Shown here: positions 17,403-25,184 of the stretch, one piece after another
Numbering within the stretch: the first letter of the stretch is position 1
How the letters are laid out: each line of letters begins with the position of its first letter
Assembly: GCA_964392615.1 (NCBI GenBank)
Contig: CAYMRB010000021.1
Location: forward strand, 1-42,992
Direction of reading: 5' to 3'
Length of the DNA: 42,992 nt
DNA from: CAYMRB01 sp964392615
GTDB lineage: Bacteria > Planctomycetota > UBA8108
Position numbers and translations under genes: made by a program
The notes under the pieces: model-generated
What the model saw: the letters and a program-made list of their open reading frames with translations, nothing else
What the model was told of the DNA's origin: nothing
The model's database searches: none

Positions 17403-17862
17403 CAGTCTTTCGACACTCTGAAACACCGTGTCCCCAGACACATCGACTTCCCTGTCCAATCGCGACTTCGGTACCCTACCGGACCTCTCCGCGTACCATT
17501 CGCGGTGCCCAGAATACGCGCACCAGCCTACCCACGATCCCGCTGCCAGAATAAGAGAGAATCGGCGCATGCGAAAGAAAAAGACCGTGGTGCTCAGCTG
17601 CCCCGCTCGGTGTCGCGGCAACTGACGCGTACCGAGCCAGGAAAACCGTTGACAGGCCTAACCGTTCAGCTAATTTGCTGGACGCGAAGTGCGGCCAGGT
17701 CTGAGACTGCGCGATTCCGTGCGGCGTGGAGCCCCATGCTCGGCGCGCCAGGCTTCCGGCGGTAGCATGGCCTGAGGACTCGGGGCCCTGAGGGAGCTTC
17801 CGTCCCGGATAAGTAGGTTCGATCGTGATCGTTTGGGTAGCGTTTGGATGGAGCGCAGAGCC
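17403..17862. other. Divergent intergenic region (460 nt)
   Basis: The region lies between the minus-strand DUF4910 operon and the plus-strand CDP-sugar operon, so it should carry both promoters. One candidate for the plus strand is listed separately. Frames reading through it have no recognisable similarity. Confidence 0.4.
17649..17676 (+). promoter_or_regulatory. Possible sigma-70-type promoter for the main glycan operon
   Basis: A perfect TTGACA at 17649-17654 is followed 16 nt later by TAATTT at 17671-17676, a mediocre -10. The stretch is visibly more AT-rich than its surroundings and lies 190 bases upstream of the rfbF-like gene. Confidence 0.4.
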
Positions 17863-18645
17863 GTGAAGGTATGCATTCTCGCGGGAGGCTTCGGTACTCG
17901 CCTACTCGAAGAGACCACCGTACGCCCCAAACCGATGGTCGAGATCGGCGACAGACCGATTCTCTGGCACATCATGATGCACTACAGTACGTACGGTTTT
18001 CGGGAGTTCTCGATCGGCCTCGGATACCGAGGAGCGGATATCAAGAAGTACATGGTCGACTACGCGGCGCTCAGCGGGAACCTGACCGTCCGCTTGGGAG
18101 ACAATAGCCGCGTCGTCCAGCACGAGACCCGTCTTCCGGACTGGACGGTCGAGCTCGTGGACACTGGAGCTGACACCCTCACGGGCGGACGCATCAAGCG
18201 GCTCGCTCCCTACATCGGCGACTCCCGGTTCATGCTCACTTGGGGCGATGGCGTCAGCGATGTGAACCTCAAGGAGCTCCTCGAGTTCCATTGCTCGCAC
18301 GGTCGCTTGGCCACGGTGACCGCTGTTCGACCGACGGCTCGCTTCGGTCACATGCAATTCGAGGGCGACCGCGTCAGCAGATTCGACGAGAAGCCGCAGA
18401 CAGCCGAAGGCTGGATCAACGGCGCCTTCTTCGTGCTGGAGCCGGGCGTCCTCGACTACATCGAGGGCGACAATACGCAGTGGGAGCGCGAACCGATGGT
18501 AGCCCTGGCGAGGGACGGCGAGCTAATGGCCTATCGCCACCACGGGTTCTGGGGATGCATGGACACTCTTCGTGACAAGCGTCGGCTGGAGGAGCTCTGG
18601 CAGTCCGGTCAAGCTCCCTGGAAAACCTGGAAGGAAGATCACTAG
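17863..18645 (+). CDS. rfbF: Glucose-1-phosphate cytidylyltransferase
   Basis: This 260-residue enzyme joins CTP and glucose 1-phosphate to give CDP-glucose, the entry point to CDP-deoxysugars. The nucleotide-binding loop ILAGGFGTRL and RPKP (21-24) are intact, and PMVEIGDRPILWHIMMHYSTYG plus the closing GFWGCMDTLRDKRRLEELW are characteristic of RfbF/DdhA. GTG 17863 is preferred because it aligns with the usual MKVxILAGG start and has GGAG 9 nt upstream; an in-frame ATG at 17848 would add five residues. It is the first gene of the long plus-strand cluster, and its stop overlaps the next start by 1 nt (TAGTG). Confidence 0.95.
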   Translation: MKVCILAGGFGTRLLEETTVRPKPMVEIGDRPILWHIMMHYSTYGFREFSIGLGYRGADIKKYMVDYAALSGNLTVRLGDNSRVVQHETRLPDWTVELVDTGADTLTGGRIKRLAPYIGDSRFMLTWGDGVSDVNLKELLEFHCSHGRLATVTAVRPTARFGHMQFEGDRVSRFDEKPQTAEGWINGAFFVLEPGVLDYIEGDNTQWEREPMVALARDGELMAYRHHGFWGCMDTLRDKRRLEELWQSGQAPWKTWKEDH

Positions 18646-19703
18646 TGAGAGTTCTCGTTACCGGACTCCGAGGGTACATCGGCACGGTTCTGACACCGCT
18701 CCTCGTTCGTGAGGGCCACGACGTCGTCGGGCTCGATAGCGACCTCTATCGCCGCTGCACGTTCGCTCCCGGCGGAGATGTGCCATCCGTCGACTGGATC
18801 CACAAGGACGTCCGTGACGCTGCTCCCGCCGACTTCGAGGGCATCGACGCGGTGCTTCACCTCGCGGCCCTGTCGAACGATCCGCTAGGCAACCTCGACG
18901 CGCAGTTGACCGACGACATCAATCGCCGTGGCACTGTTCACCTGGCGCGCGCGGCGAAGGAGGCTGGAGTCGAGCGCTTCGTCTTCAGCTCGTCGTGCAG
19001 CAACTACGGCGCCGGCGGAGACCTTCCGATCGACGAGACCGCACCGCTGAATCCCGTGACTCCCTACGGGCGGTCGAAGGTCGACGCAGAACGAGAGCTC
19101 GCGGAGATCGCCGACGACTCGTTCTGCCCTGTCTTCCTGCGCAGCGCGACGGCCTACGGACTGTCTCCACGCATTCGATTCGACCTCGTCCTGAACAACT
19201 TGGTCGCCTGGGCGGTGACGACGGGCGAGATCCTGATGAAGTCTGACGGGACGCCGTGGCGGCCCATCGTCCACATCGAGGACATCTCGCGGGCCTTCGT
19301 CGCTGCGCTGAGCGCACCGCGGGAGCGAGTATTCTGTGAGGCTCTGAACGTCGGCCGCACCGAAGAGAACTACCGCATCCGCGACCTAGCGGAGATCGTC
19401 GCAGAGATCGTACCCGACTGTCGTATCGAGTTCGCGCCGGGCGCCGGCCCCGACCTCCGCTGCTATCGCGTCAACTGCGACAAGATTCGGTCCGCCTTGC
19501 CATCGTTCGAGCCGACGTGGAACGCTCGCGCTGGCGCGCAACAGGTCTACGACGCCTACATGAAGGCAGGCCTGACCACGGAGGACTTCGAAGGGCCCCG
19601 TTACCAGCGCATTGGGCACATCAAGATGCTCATCGCCTCCGGGGAGCTGACACCGACGCTACGGCACACGGACACTGCCAATACGGAGAGAGGCGGCGCA
19701 TGA
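18645..19703 (+). CDS. NAD-dependent epimerase/dehydratase (extended SDR)
   Basis: This 352-residue extended short-chain dehydrogenase has GLRGYIG (7-13) binding NAD, an SSSCSNYG segment supplying the catalytic Ser, and Tyr141 and Lys145 in YGRSK. The protein continues with the RPIVHIEDISRAF block common to NDP-sugar epimerases. GTG 18645 overlaps the rfbF stop. The position between rfbF and a sugar C-methyltransferase suggests it acts on a CDP-sugar, perhaps as a 4-reductase or epimerase making a branched hexose. It does not look like the RfbG CDP-glucose 4,6-dehydratase, and none is visible nearby. The product is therefore inferred only from context. Confidence 0.88.
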   Translation: MRVLVTGLRGYIGTVLTPLLVREGHDVVGLDSDLYRRCTFAPGGDVPSVDWIHKDVRDAAPADFEGIDAVLHLAALSNDPLGNLDAQLTDDINRRGTVHLARAAKEAGVERFVFSSSCSNYGAGGDLPIDETAPLNPVTPYGRSKVDAERELAEIADDSFCPVFLRSATAYGLSPRIRFDLVLNNLVAWAVTTGEILMKSDGTPWRPIVHIEDISRAFVAALSAPRERVFCEALNVGRTEENYRIRDLAEIVAEIVPDCRIEFAPGAGPDLRCYRVNCDKIRSALPSFEPTWNARAGAQQVYDAYMKAGLTTEDFEGPRYQRIGHIKMLIASGELTPTLRHTDTANTERGGA

Positions 19704-20971
19704 GCTCCGCCGCGGTGGACGAGAACCTGACGCGAAAATGTGCTGCGGCGCGTTGCCGCTCGTGCGGCCGCGACGAGCTGCGACCCGTTCTCGACCTGGG
19801 CATGATGCCCGCCTCGGACGGGCTCCTGCTCCCCGAGCAGCTCGACGAGCCTGAGCCCCGCTACCCGCTCGAGGTCGCGTTCTGCGCGTCGTGCGGCCTG
19901 GTGCAGATTCTCGAGACCGTACCGCCCGACAAGCTATTCGGAGAGAGCTACCAGTACTTCTCGTCGTTCTCGGACGCGCTGCTCCGACACGCGCGGACGA
20001 ATGCGCTGGAATTGGTCGATCGCTGCGGACTCGACGCGGACAGCTTCGTCGTCGAAGTCGCGAGCAACGACGGCTACTTGCTGCGGAACTTCGTCGAGTC
20101 GGGCATTCCCGTCCTCGGCATCGATCCTGCGCCGGCGCCGGCTGCCGCGGCTCGAGCGAAGGGCATCGACACGCTCTGCGATTTCTTCACGGCGGATCTG
20201 GCGGAGAGGCTCGCCACCGATGGTCGCGCGGCGGACCTGATTCTCGCCAGCAACGTCCTGGCACACGTTTCCGACACGAACGACTTCGTTCGGGGCCTTC
20301 GCCGGCTGGTGAAGCCGACGGGGGGGATCTCGATCGAATTCCCGTACGTGCGCGATCTGGTCGACCACTGCGAGTTCGACACGATCTACCACGAGCACCT
20401 GTGCTACTTCTCGGTCACGAGCGTCGACGCGCTCCTTCGCCGGCACGGGCTCTATCTGAACGACATCCGGCGGCTGTCGATCCATGGCGGCTCGCTGCGG
20501 CTCTGGGTCCAACCCGTCGAGGCCGTGGGCGACGCGGTGAAGGCCATGCTGCGCGAAGAGGTCGAGCTGGGCATCGACCGCTTCGATTACTACCGAGACT
20601 TCGCCGCTCGCGTGCAGGGGCTGCGGCGTGACCTGCTCGCGCTGCTGCAAGATGTTCGCCAGCAAGGCAAGCGCATAGCCGCTTACGGCGCAGCCGCGAA
20701 AGGGACAATCCTCCTCAATGCCCTGGGCCTCGACCGCTCGACCATCGAGTGGGTTGTCGACAGGAACTCCCACAAGCACGGGCGCTATATGCCCGGAGCG
20801 AGGATACAGATTCTGGACCCGGCGAGACTCCTCGAGGACATGCCGGACTACGTCCTGATTCTCCCCTGGAACTTCGCTGACGAGATCATCGCGCAGCAGT
20901 CCGAGTACCTCGCGCGAGGCGGCCGCTTCATCGTTCCGATTCCGACGCCGCGGGTCGTGAGCGCCGAGTAA
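19700..20971 (+). CDS. NDP-sugar C-methyltransferase (TylCIII/NovU-like)
   Basis: This 423-residue SAM-dependent methyltransferase has three parts. The N-terminal zinc-binding domain has Cys19, Cys22, Cys62 and Cys65 (CRSC and CASC). The central Rossmann domain carries VEVASNDGYLL (about 118-128) for SAM. The C-terminal domain has IYHEHLCYFS, IHGGSLR, AYGAAAKGTILLN and VVDRN, as in deoxysugar C-methyltransferases that act on 4-keto NDP-sugars. ATG 19700 overlaps the SDR stop by 4 nt. With rfbF and the SDR it forms a compact module for a CDP-linked C-methyl branched sugar. Family members methylate C3 or C5; the position here cannot be read from sequence. Confidence 0.9.
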   Translation: MSSAAVDENLTRKCAAARCRSCGRDELRPVLDLGMMPASDGLLLPEQLDEPEPRYPLEVAFCASCGLVQILETVPPDKLFGESYQYFSSFSDALLRHARTNALELVDRCGLDADSFVVEVASNDGYLLRNFVESGIPVLGIDPAPAPAAAARAKGIDTLCDFFTADLAERLATDGRAADLILASNVLAHVSDTNDFVRGLRRLVKPTGGISIEFPYVRDLVDHCEFDTIYHEHLCYFSVTSVDALLRRHGLYLNDIRRLSIHGGSLRLWVQPVEAVGDAVKAMLREEVELGIDRFDYYRDFAARVQGLRRDLLALLQDVRQQGKRIAAYGAAAKGTILLNALGLDRSTIEWVVDRNSHKHGRYMPGARIQILDPARLLEDMPDYVLILPWNFADEIIAQQSEYLARGGRFIVPIPTPRVVSAE

Positions 20972-21131
20972 GCCCGTAGTACGCCTCGCTCAAATCGCGG
21001 TCGAAGGCGTACGTGGCGGCTCCGCGCCCAGGGTGCTTTTTTGCTTTGTCCGCCAACTCATCACGGATAGACTTCTGTGAATTGGGTTTGCGGGCTTTGT
21101 GGGCGGCACCAACAGGGACGGAGTCTGCCAT
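20928..21131 (-). CDS. Possible small hypothetical protein, opposite strand (67 aa)
   Basis: From ATG 21131 a 67-codon frame reads a lysine-rich stretch (HKARKPNSQKSIRDELADKAKKHPGRG) with AAA, AAT, TCA and TCT codons that are rare in neighbouring genes. It overlaps the end of the methyltransferase gene by 44 nt. I do not recognise it. It might be a small gene, a fragment of a degraded one, or chance. The distinct base use is the only reason to list it. Confidence 0.25.
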   Translation of the reverse strand: MADSVPVGAAHKARKPNSQKSIRDELADKAKKHPGRGAATYAFDRDLSEAYYGLTRRSRPAASESER

Positions 21132-21353
21132 GATTTGCGCGTGTGGACGTGAGTCCCACCGATGCGGCAATCTGACAGCCTCTCGATGTGCGCGGCCGAA
21201 TGCCCGCGCTGTTCGACGGACGCTCGCGAGCCGCCAGCGGCTCAACCGCGCCCGAACGCGCGGCGACAAGGCGCCCCGACTGGAAGACAATCACCCACTA
21301 CGCCCCCATTGTTTGGCCGGCTCGGCCAAAGACCGGTGCGGAATCCAGGCCTT
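20972..21353. other. Intergenic region (382 nt) before the sugar transferase
   Basis: This gap breaks the otherwise tightly packed plus-strand cluster. It contains a locally AT-richer patch (about 21035-21110), the doubtful minus-strand small frame and the perfect hairpin at 21312-21330. An internal promoter is plausible but none is clear. Confidence 0.4.
21312..21330 (+). promoter_or_regulatory. Perfect 8-bp hairpin upstream of the sugar transferase start
   Basis: TTTGGCCG at 21312-21319 is exactly complementary to CGGCCAAA at 21323-21330, with a 3-nt loop. It ends 23 nt before ATG 21354. In mRNA it would sit just above the ribosome binding region; as DNA it could be an operator. The function is unknown. 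Confidence 0.4.
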
Positions 21354-22115
21354 ATGGAAAGAGAAAGCAGCGTGGCCCCGACGCCCAACAGCGCGGCCGA
21401 TCGCGACGAACCCAAGGAGGCGTTCATCTACAAGCCACCGAGTGCAGAGCTGAGGTGTACGTACGAGCACCTGTTCGCGCTCGAAGGCCCGCTGAAGGAT
21501 CGACTCCTCAAGCGCAGCATTGATGTCATCGTGGCTGTCGCGGCTCTCGTCCTCACGTCTCCGATCATTCTCGCGTTGTATCTCTCGAATCTGATCGAAG
21601 GGCTTGTCATACGTGAGAATCGGGGCCCTTTCACCATAGCCTACAAGGCCGTGAGTGCCGGGAGAGTGTTCAACAAGCGCAAGCTTCGGGTGATCAAGCT
21701 GAAGCACATCGACGAACAGGGAGCGCAACAGGGTGACTGGCGGGCGTTCTCCGCAGAATGGAAACCGAGCGCTCGCACGTACACGGGACGCTTCGTCAAG
21801 AAGTTCTATCTCGATGAGCTCCCGCAATTGCTCAGCATTGCTCTTGGCGACATGAGCCTGATCGGTCCGAGGCCCCTGGCCCAGCTCCATTATGAGAGAG
21901 ACCTCGCTCAGGGCAACGTCAGCAGGAAGCTTCTCAAGGCAGGCCTGCTGGGAGCCGGCCAGGTCCTGAAAGGCACGGAGAGCGTGGGAGACCCTCGCTG
22001 CGAATACGACTACATCGAGAGCTACGTCAATCTGCCTGCGACTCGACTGCTATGGCTCGATCTCACAATAGTCGCTAAAGGAGTCAAGGTCGTCCTGCAA
22101 GGCAAGGGACTTTGA
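21354..22115 (+). CDS. Initiating sugar-1-phosphate transferase (bacterial sugar transferase family)
   Basis: This 253-residue protein belongs to the PglC/WcaJ C-terminal family. These enzymes transfer a sugar 1-phosphate from an NDP-sugar to undecaprenyl phosphate and so start a repeat unit at the inner membrane. A 45-residue soluble N-terminus precedes KRSIDVIVAVAALVLTSP, the single membrane-inserted helix (about 53-80). The catalytic block LDELPQLLSIALGDMSL with IGPRP follows at 153-174. The usual KFRSM is replaced by KLRVIK (110-115). It lacks the multi-span N-terminal domain of WbaP/WcaJ, so it is the short monotopic type. ATG 21354 is chosen over a distant upstream frame start; GTG 21372 is an alternative. 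The sugar substrate is unknown. Confidence 0.92.
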   Translation: MERESSVAPTPNSAADRDEPKEAFIYKPPSAELRCTYEHLFALEGPLKDRLLKRSIDVIVAVAALVLTSPIILALYLSNLIEGLVIRENRGPFTIAYKAVSAGRVFNKRKLRVIKLKHIDEQGAQQGDWRAFSAEWKPSARTYTGRFVKKFYLDELPQLLSIALGDMSLIGPRPLAQLHYERDLAQGNVSRKLLKAGLLGAGQVLKGTESVGDPRCEYDYIESYVNLPATRLLWLDLTIVAKGVKVVLQGKGL

Positions 22116-22154
22116 CACCACGAACCGAGCAGCCTCCGGCGCTCGAAGGCGGCC

Positions 22155-22168
22155 CCGGGAAAACCCGG
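22155..22168 (+). other. Small GC hairpin between sugar transferase and deacetylase genes
   Basis: CCGGG, AAAA, CCCGG forms a 5-bp stem with a tetraloop at 22155-22168, extended by GG/CC past a bulge. It ends 17 nt before the GTG start at 22186. It has no T-run and may influence translation or partial termination. Confidence 0.25.
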
Positions 22169-22185
22169 CCCGCAAAGGTCACCGA

Positions 22186-23043
22186 GTGAACGTTCTGACT
22201 TTCGACATCGAGGACTGGTTTCATATCCTCGACCACGACTCGACCAAGACTGTGAGCTCCTGGAGCCAGTTTCCATCGAGGCTCGCTCACAACACAGAAC
22301 GTATTCTGGAGTTGCTGGCTCGACACGACACCACCGCCACCTTCTTCTGCCTCGGCTGGGTCGCCGAGCAGCACCCTGAGGTCATACGGAGAATCGTCGC
22401 CGAAGGACATGAAATCGCGACGCATTCGTACGCCCACCAATTGGTGTATCAGCAGTCACCGGCGGAGTTCGAGGCCGACCTGAGGAAGTCGATCACGATC
22501 CTGGAGGACTTGAGCTCCAGCAAGGTGCGCGCCTACCGGGCTCCAGGTTTCTCCATCACCTCCACGAACACCTGGGCGTTTGATATCCTCTTTCGAAACG
22601 GAATCGAGATCGACTGCCCGGTGTTCCCTGCGAGGTGGGCTCACGGCGGGTTTCCAGAGTACGGAGAGGCACGGCCAGGCTGGATCGAGTGCGGTGGCGC
22701 GCGGCTCAAGGAGCTGCCCATCAACGTCTTTCGACGCCTCGGCGCGAGCATCGTCTTCTCGGGCGGCGGGTACTTCCGACTCCTCCCCTACCGGTTGATC
22801 AAGAGCTTGATGACTCGCCGGGACTACGTGATGACGTATTTTCACCCGCGCGACTTCGACGCGGAGCAGCCCCGGCTCCCCAACTTGCCGGCCACACGAC
22901 GCTTCAAGTCGTACTATGGCCTGGCGACTTCTTTCGACAAGCTCAGCAAGCTCTTGGCCGACTTTCGGTTCGTCAGCCTGACCCCGGCCGTCGAGGCCAC
23001 CAACTGGGAGGAGGCACCAGTCATCGAGGTCAAAACGCCATGA
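22186..23043 (+). CDS. Polysaccharide deacetylase, XrtA/DUF3473-like type
   Basis: This 285-residue NodB-fold deacetylase has the metal-binding DIED (7-10) and HSYAH (80-84) motifs intact, plus RAPGFS (118-123). The C-terminal part with TYFHPRDFD matches the DUF3473-type extension of deacetylases in EPS and exosortase-associated clusters. No signal peptide is visible, as is common in this subgroup. It would remove acetyl from N-acetylated sugars of a lipid-linked or nascent glycan. GTG 22186 is supported by AAAGGT about 7 nt upstream. The next gene overlaps it by 4 nt. No exosortase or PEP-CTERM protein is seen in the window, so the exosortase link is only by family resemblance. Confidence 0.9.
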   Translation: MNVLTFDIEDWFHILDHDSTKTVSSWSQFPSRLAHNTERILELLARHDTTATFFCLGWVAEQHPEVIRRIVAEGHEIATHSYAHQLVYQQSPAEFEADLRKSITILEDLSSSKVRAYRAPGFSITSTNTWAFDILFRNGIEIDCPVFPARWAHGGFPEYGEARPGWIECGGARLKELPINVFRRLGASIVFSGGGYFRLLPYRLIKSLMTRRDYVMTYFHPRDFDAEQPRLPNLPATRRFKSYYGLATSFDKLSKLLADFRFVSLTPAVEATNWEEAPVIEVKTP

Positions 23044-23891
23044 CCGAGAGCCAACCTCCAGATCCGAATCATTCCGCGCCAGGCGACGGTTGCGAGCCAG
23101 ATCATCGAAATCGAGTCAGGATTCTCGATACATGGCTCGACCGAGTCGATCTTCGCGAGGCGATGGCGCGAATCGGCGAGGCCTGCGAGACGAAGACCCC
23201 TCTGCAGATCGTCACGGTCAATCTCAATTTCCTCACGATCGGCCGAAGGATCCCGGCTTTCGGCGAGGCACTGAACAGCGCAGGCCTGTCGGTTGTCGAC
23301 GGCAGGATTCTCCAGTGGGCGACGTGGCTGCTCGGCGAGCCGGCTCCAGAGCAAATCACCGGACATGACTTGTTTCGTGAGAGCATCAAGCTCGCCGCTG
23401 AAAGGGACTACGGGATCTTCCTCCTGGGCGGCGCGCCCGGGGTTGCGAGCAGTGTCGCGGAGAAGCTGGAGAGCGAGCACCCCGGACTGAGAGCTCGCGG
23501 GACGTCTCACGGTCGGTTTGCAGCTGACGGGCACGCTGAACGGCAAGATGAGCTCGAGGAGCAGATTCTCGAGTTCAAGCCCGATCTCCTTTTCGTCGCG
23601 CTTGGCGCTCCGAAGCAGGATCTGTGGATCGCGAATCACTGCGCGAAGCTCAACGTTCCGGTGGCGGTTGGCGTCGGGTGCGTGCTCGATGTGGCCGCCG
23701 GAACGATGCGCCGAGTGCCGGAGTGGGTCCAGAAATGCGGACTTGAGTCCCCCGTTCAGATGCTGTTTTCTCCACGCCGGTATACAAAACGGTATCTCAT
23801 CGACGACCCCCCGACATTGCTTCGCATGGCGTGGTACATTCTCCGAAGGCGCCTGCTCAGACGACCGAGAGGAAACGGCCCTCTCTTCTAG
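23040..23891 (+). CDS. WecG/TagA/CpsF family glycosyltransferase
   Basis: This 283-residue GT26-type glycosyltransferase has all main family marks: VNLNFL (60-65), VDGRILQWA with the catalytic Asp87, TGHDLF (107-112), IFLLGGAPG (126-134) and ALGAPKQDLWI (187-197). These enzymes add ManNAc, ManNAcA or similar sugars to a lipid-linked primer at the inner membrane. ATG 23040 overlaps the deacetylase stop by 4 nt. It is likely to act soon after the initiating transferase encoded two genes upstream. Which sugar it adds cannot be told from sequence. Confidence 0.93.
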   Translation: MTESQPPDPNHSAPGDGCEPDHRNRVRILDTWLDRVDLREAMARIGEACETKTPLQIVTVNLNFLTIGRRIPAFGEALNSAGLSVVDGRILQWATWLLGEPAPEQITGHDLFRESIKLAAERDYGIFLLGGAPGVASSVAEKLESEHPGLRARGTSHGRFAADGHAERQDELEEQILEFKPDLLFVALGAPKQDLWIANHCAKLNVPVAVGVGCVLDVAAGTMRRVPEWVQKCGLESPVQMLFSPRRYTKRYLIDDPPTLLRMAWYILRRRLLRRPRGNGPLF

Positions 23892-23920
23892 CCGATCACA
23901 ATGCTGGGCATCGGTGAGAC

Positions 23921-24877
23921 ATGACGCACAAGAAGGCTGGGCGTGATTACCTGTTGGTCACTCCGTGTCGGGATGAAGCTCAGTACGCTCGACGGACGCT
24001 GGACAGCGTCATCCATCAGACCGAACGTCCTTCGCTCTGGATCATCGTGGACGACGGGTCGACCGACGAGACGCCTGCCATACTCGCGGAGTACGCAGAT
24101 CGCTACGACTTCATCCGGGTGATCGGCGGGAAGCCGCGAGAAGAGCGACGCGTGGGCCCGGGCGTGATCGACGCGTTTTACTGCGGCTACGGCGCGGTCG
24201 ATCCGAGTCGATTCGACTACGTCTGCAAGTTCGACCTGGATCTGGACATTCCGCCGAAATACTTCGAGATCCTCATGGATCGAATGGAGGCGAACCCGCG
24301 GATAGGCACTTGCAGCGGCCATGCCTTCTACCTCCATCCACGCAGTGAGGAGCTTCTGAGCGAGGGTTGTTCGGACGAGATGTCCGCGGGGATGACGAAA
24401 TTCTATCGTCAGGAGTGCTTCGAGGAGATCGGCGGCTTCGTCCATGAGGTGATGTGGGACGGCATCGACTGCCACCGGTGCCGAATGCTCGGCTGGATCG
24501 CATGCAGCTGGGGCGAATCCGATCTCCGCTTCTTGCACTTGCGCCCCATGGGGTCGAGCCACAGATCGATCCTGACGGGGCGGGCCCGCCATGGTTTCGG
24601 GCAGTACTTCATGGGCACGGGCCTGGCCTACATGGTGGCGAGTTGTGTCCGCAACTTGGCACGGCCTCCATTCCTGGCGGGTTCATTGGCGATGCTGTGG
24701 GGCTACGTGCGGAGCGCGTTGACCGCGAAAGATCGGTATGACGACCTTGAGTTCCGCCGGTTCTTGCGGCGATATCAATGGCGATGCCTGTTCCGGGGAA
24801 AGACAAGAGCGACGCAGAAACTGGACCGGCAACAGGAAGGCGTGTTCCGCCAACGTCGCGGACTGGCAGAAACGTGA
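23921..24877 (+). CDS. GT2-family glycosyltransferase
   Basis: This 318-residue protein starts with the GT-A fold typical of family 2: VTPCRDEAQY, VDDGSTDE (43-50) for the nucleotide, and KFDLDLDI (103-110) containing the DxD metal site. A hydrophobic stretch near 245-275 may associate with the membrane. It probably adds one sugar of the repeat unit. ATG 23921 follows the TagA-like gene by 29 nt, with GGTGAG close upstream. It is followed by a 307-nt gap before the FkbM gene. Confidence 0.9.
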   Translation: MTHKKAGRDYLLVTPCRDEAQYARRTLDSVIHQTERPSLWIIVDDGSTDETPAILAEYADRYDFIRVIGGKPREERRVGPGVIDAFYCGYGAVDPSRFDYVCKFDLDLDIPPKYFEILMDRMEANPRIGTCSGHAFYLHPRSEELLSEGCSDEMSAGMTKFYRQECFEEIGGFVHEVMWDGIDCHRCRMLGWIACSWGESDLRFLHLRPMGSSHRSILTGRARHGFGQYFMGTGLAYMVASCVRNLARPPFLAGSLAMLWGYVRSALTAKDRYDDLEFRRFLRRYQWRCLFRGKTRATQKLDRQQEGVFRQRRGLAET

Positions 24878-25184
24878 GGAAACGCACCGATCACGACGAA
24901 CTGCCGCCGGACGCGTGGTGCGCCTCTGAAGCGACTCGAGCGCTGACCCAATTACGTCGCCCGCGCATGTGCCTTGATGCCAGACTTGTCGGCTCGCGAA
25001 TGGTAACTTTCCGTGTGGGTGGCGAAGCTGTTGGGAGGTGTCCGCGGCCGAGGTCGCTGAGGCACTCACTGCGGACGGTGTCGGCAGTGAAGGCCTGGCA
25101 ACCTCTCGAGGGTGTTCTGGCTGGTAAGGGCGATGTCAAGAGGCCTTGTCCGTGTCGAACCGTAGCCGGGAGAGGAGCTCGATC
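24878..25184. other. Intergenic region (307 nt)
   Basis: The region lies between two plus-strand glycan genes. It has a near-palindrome around the TCTCGAG at about 25103-25109, but no convincing promoter, terminator or RNA gene. Open frames through it show no family resemblance. Confidence 0.35.
25172..25177 (+). promoter_or_regulatory. Ribosome binding site deciding a TTG start (FkbM gene)
   Basis: GAGGAG ends 7 nt before TTG 25185. No other in-frame start of this gene (TTG 25146, GTG 25152) has a comparable site, so it fixes translation at TTG. Confidence 0.6.

Noticed and set aside
17403..17621. 73-residue N-terminal extension of the DUF4910 protein, with a weak hydrophobic segment
   Set aside because: The family normally begins at the MYSLVERLYPICRS region; the extension has no conserved content and occupies the probable promoter region.
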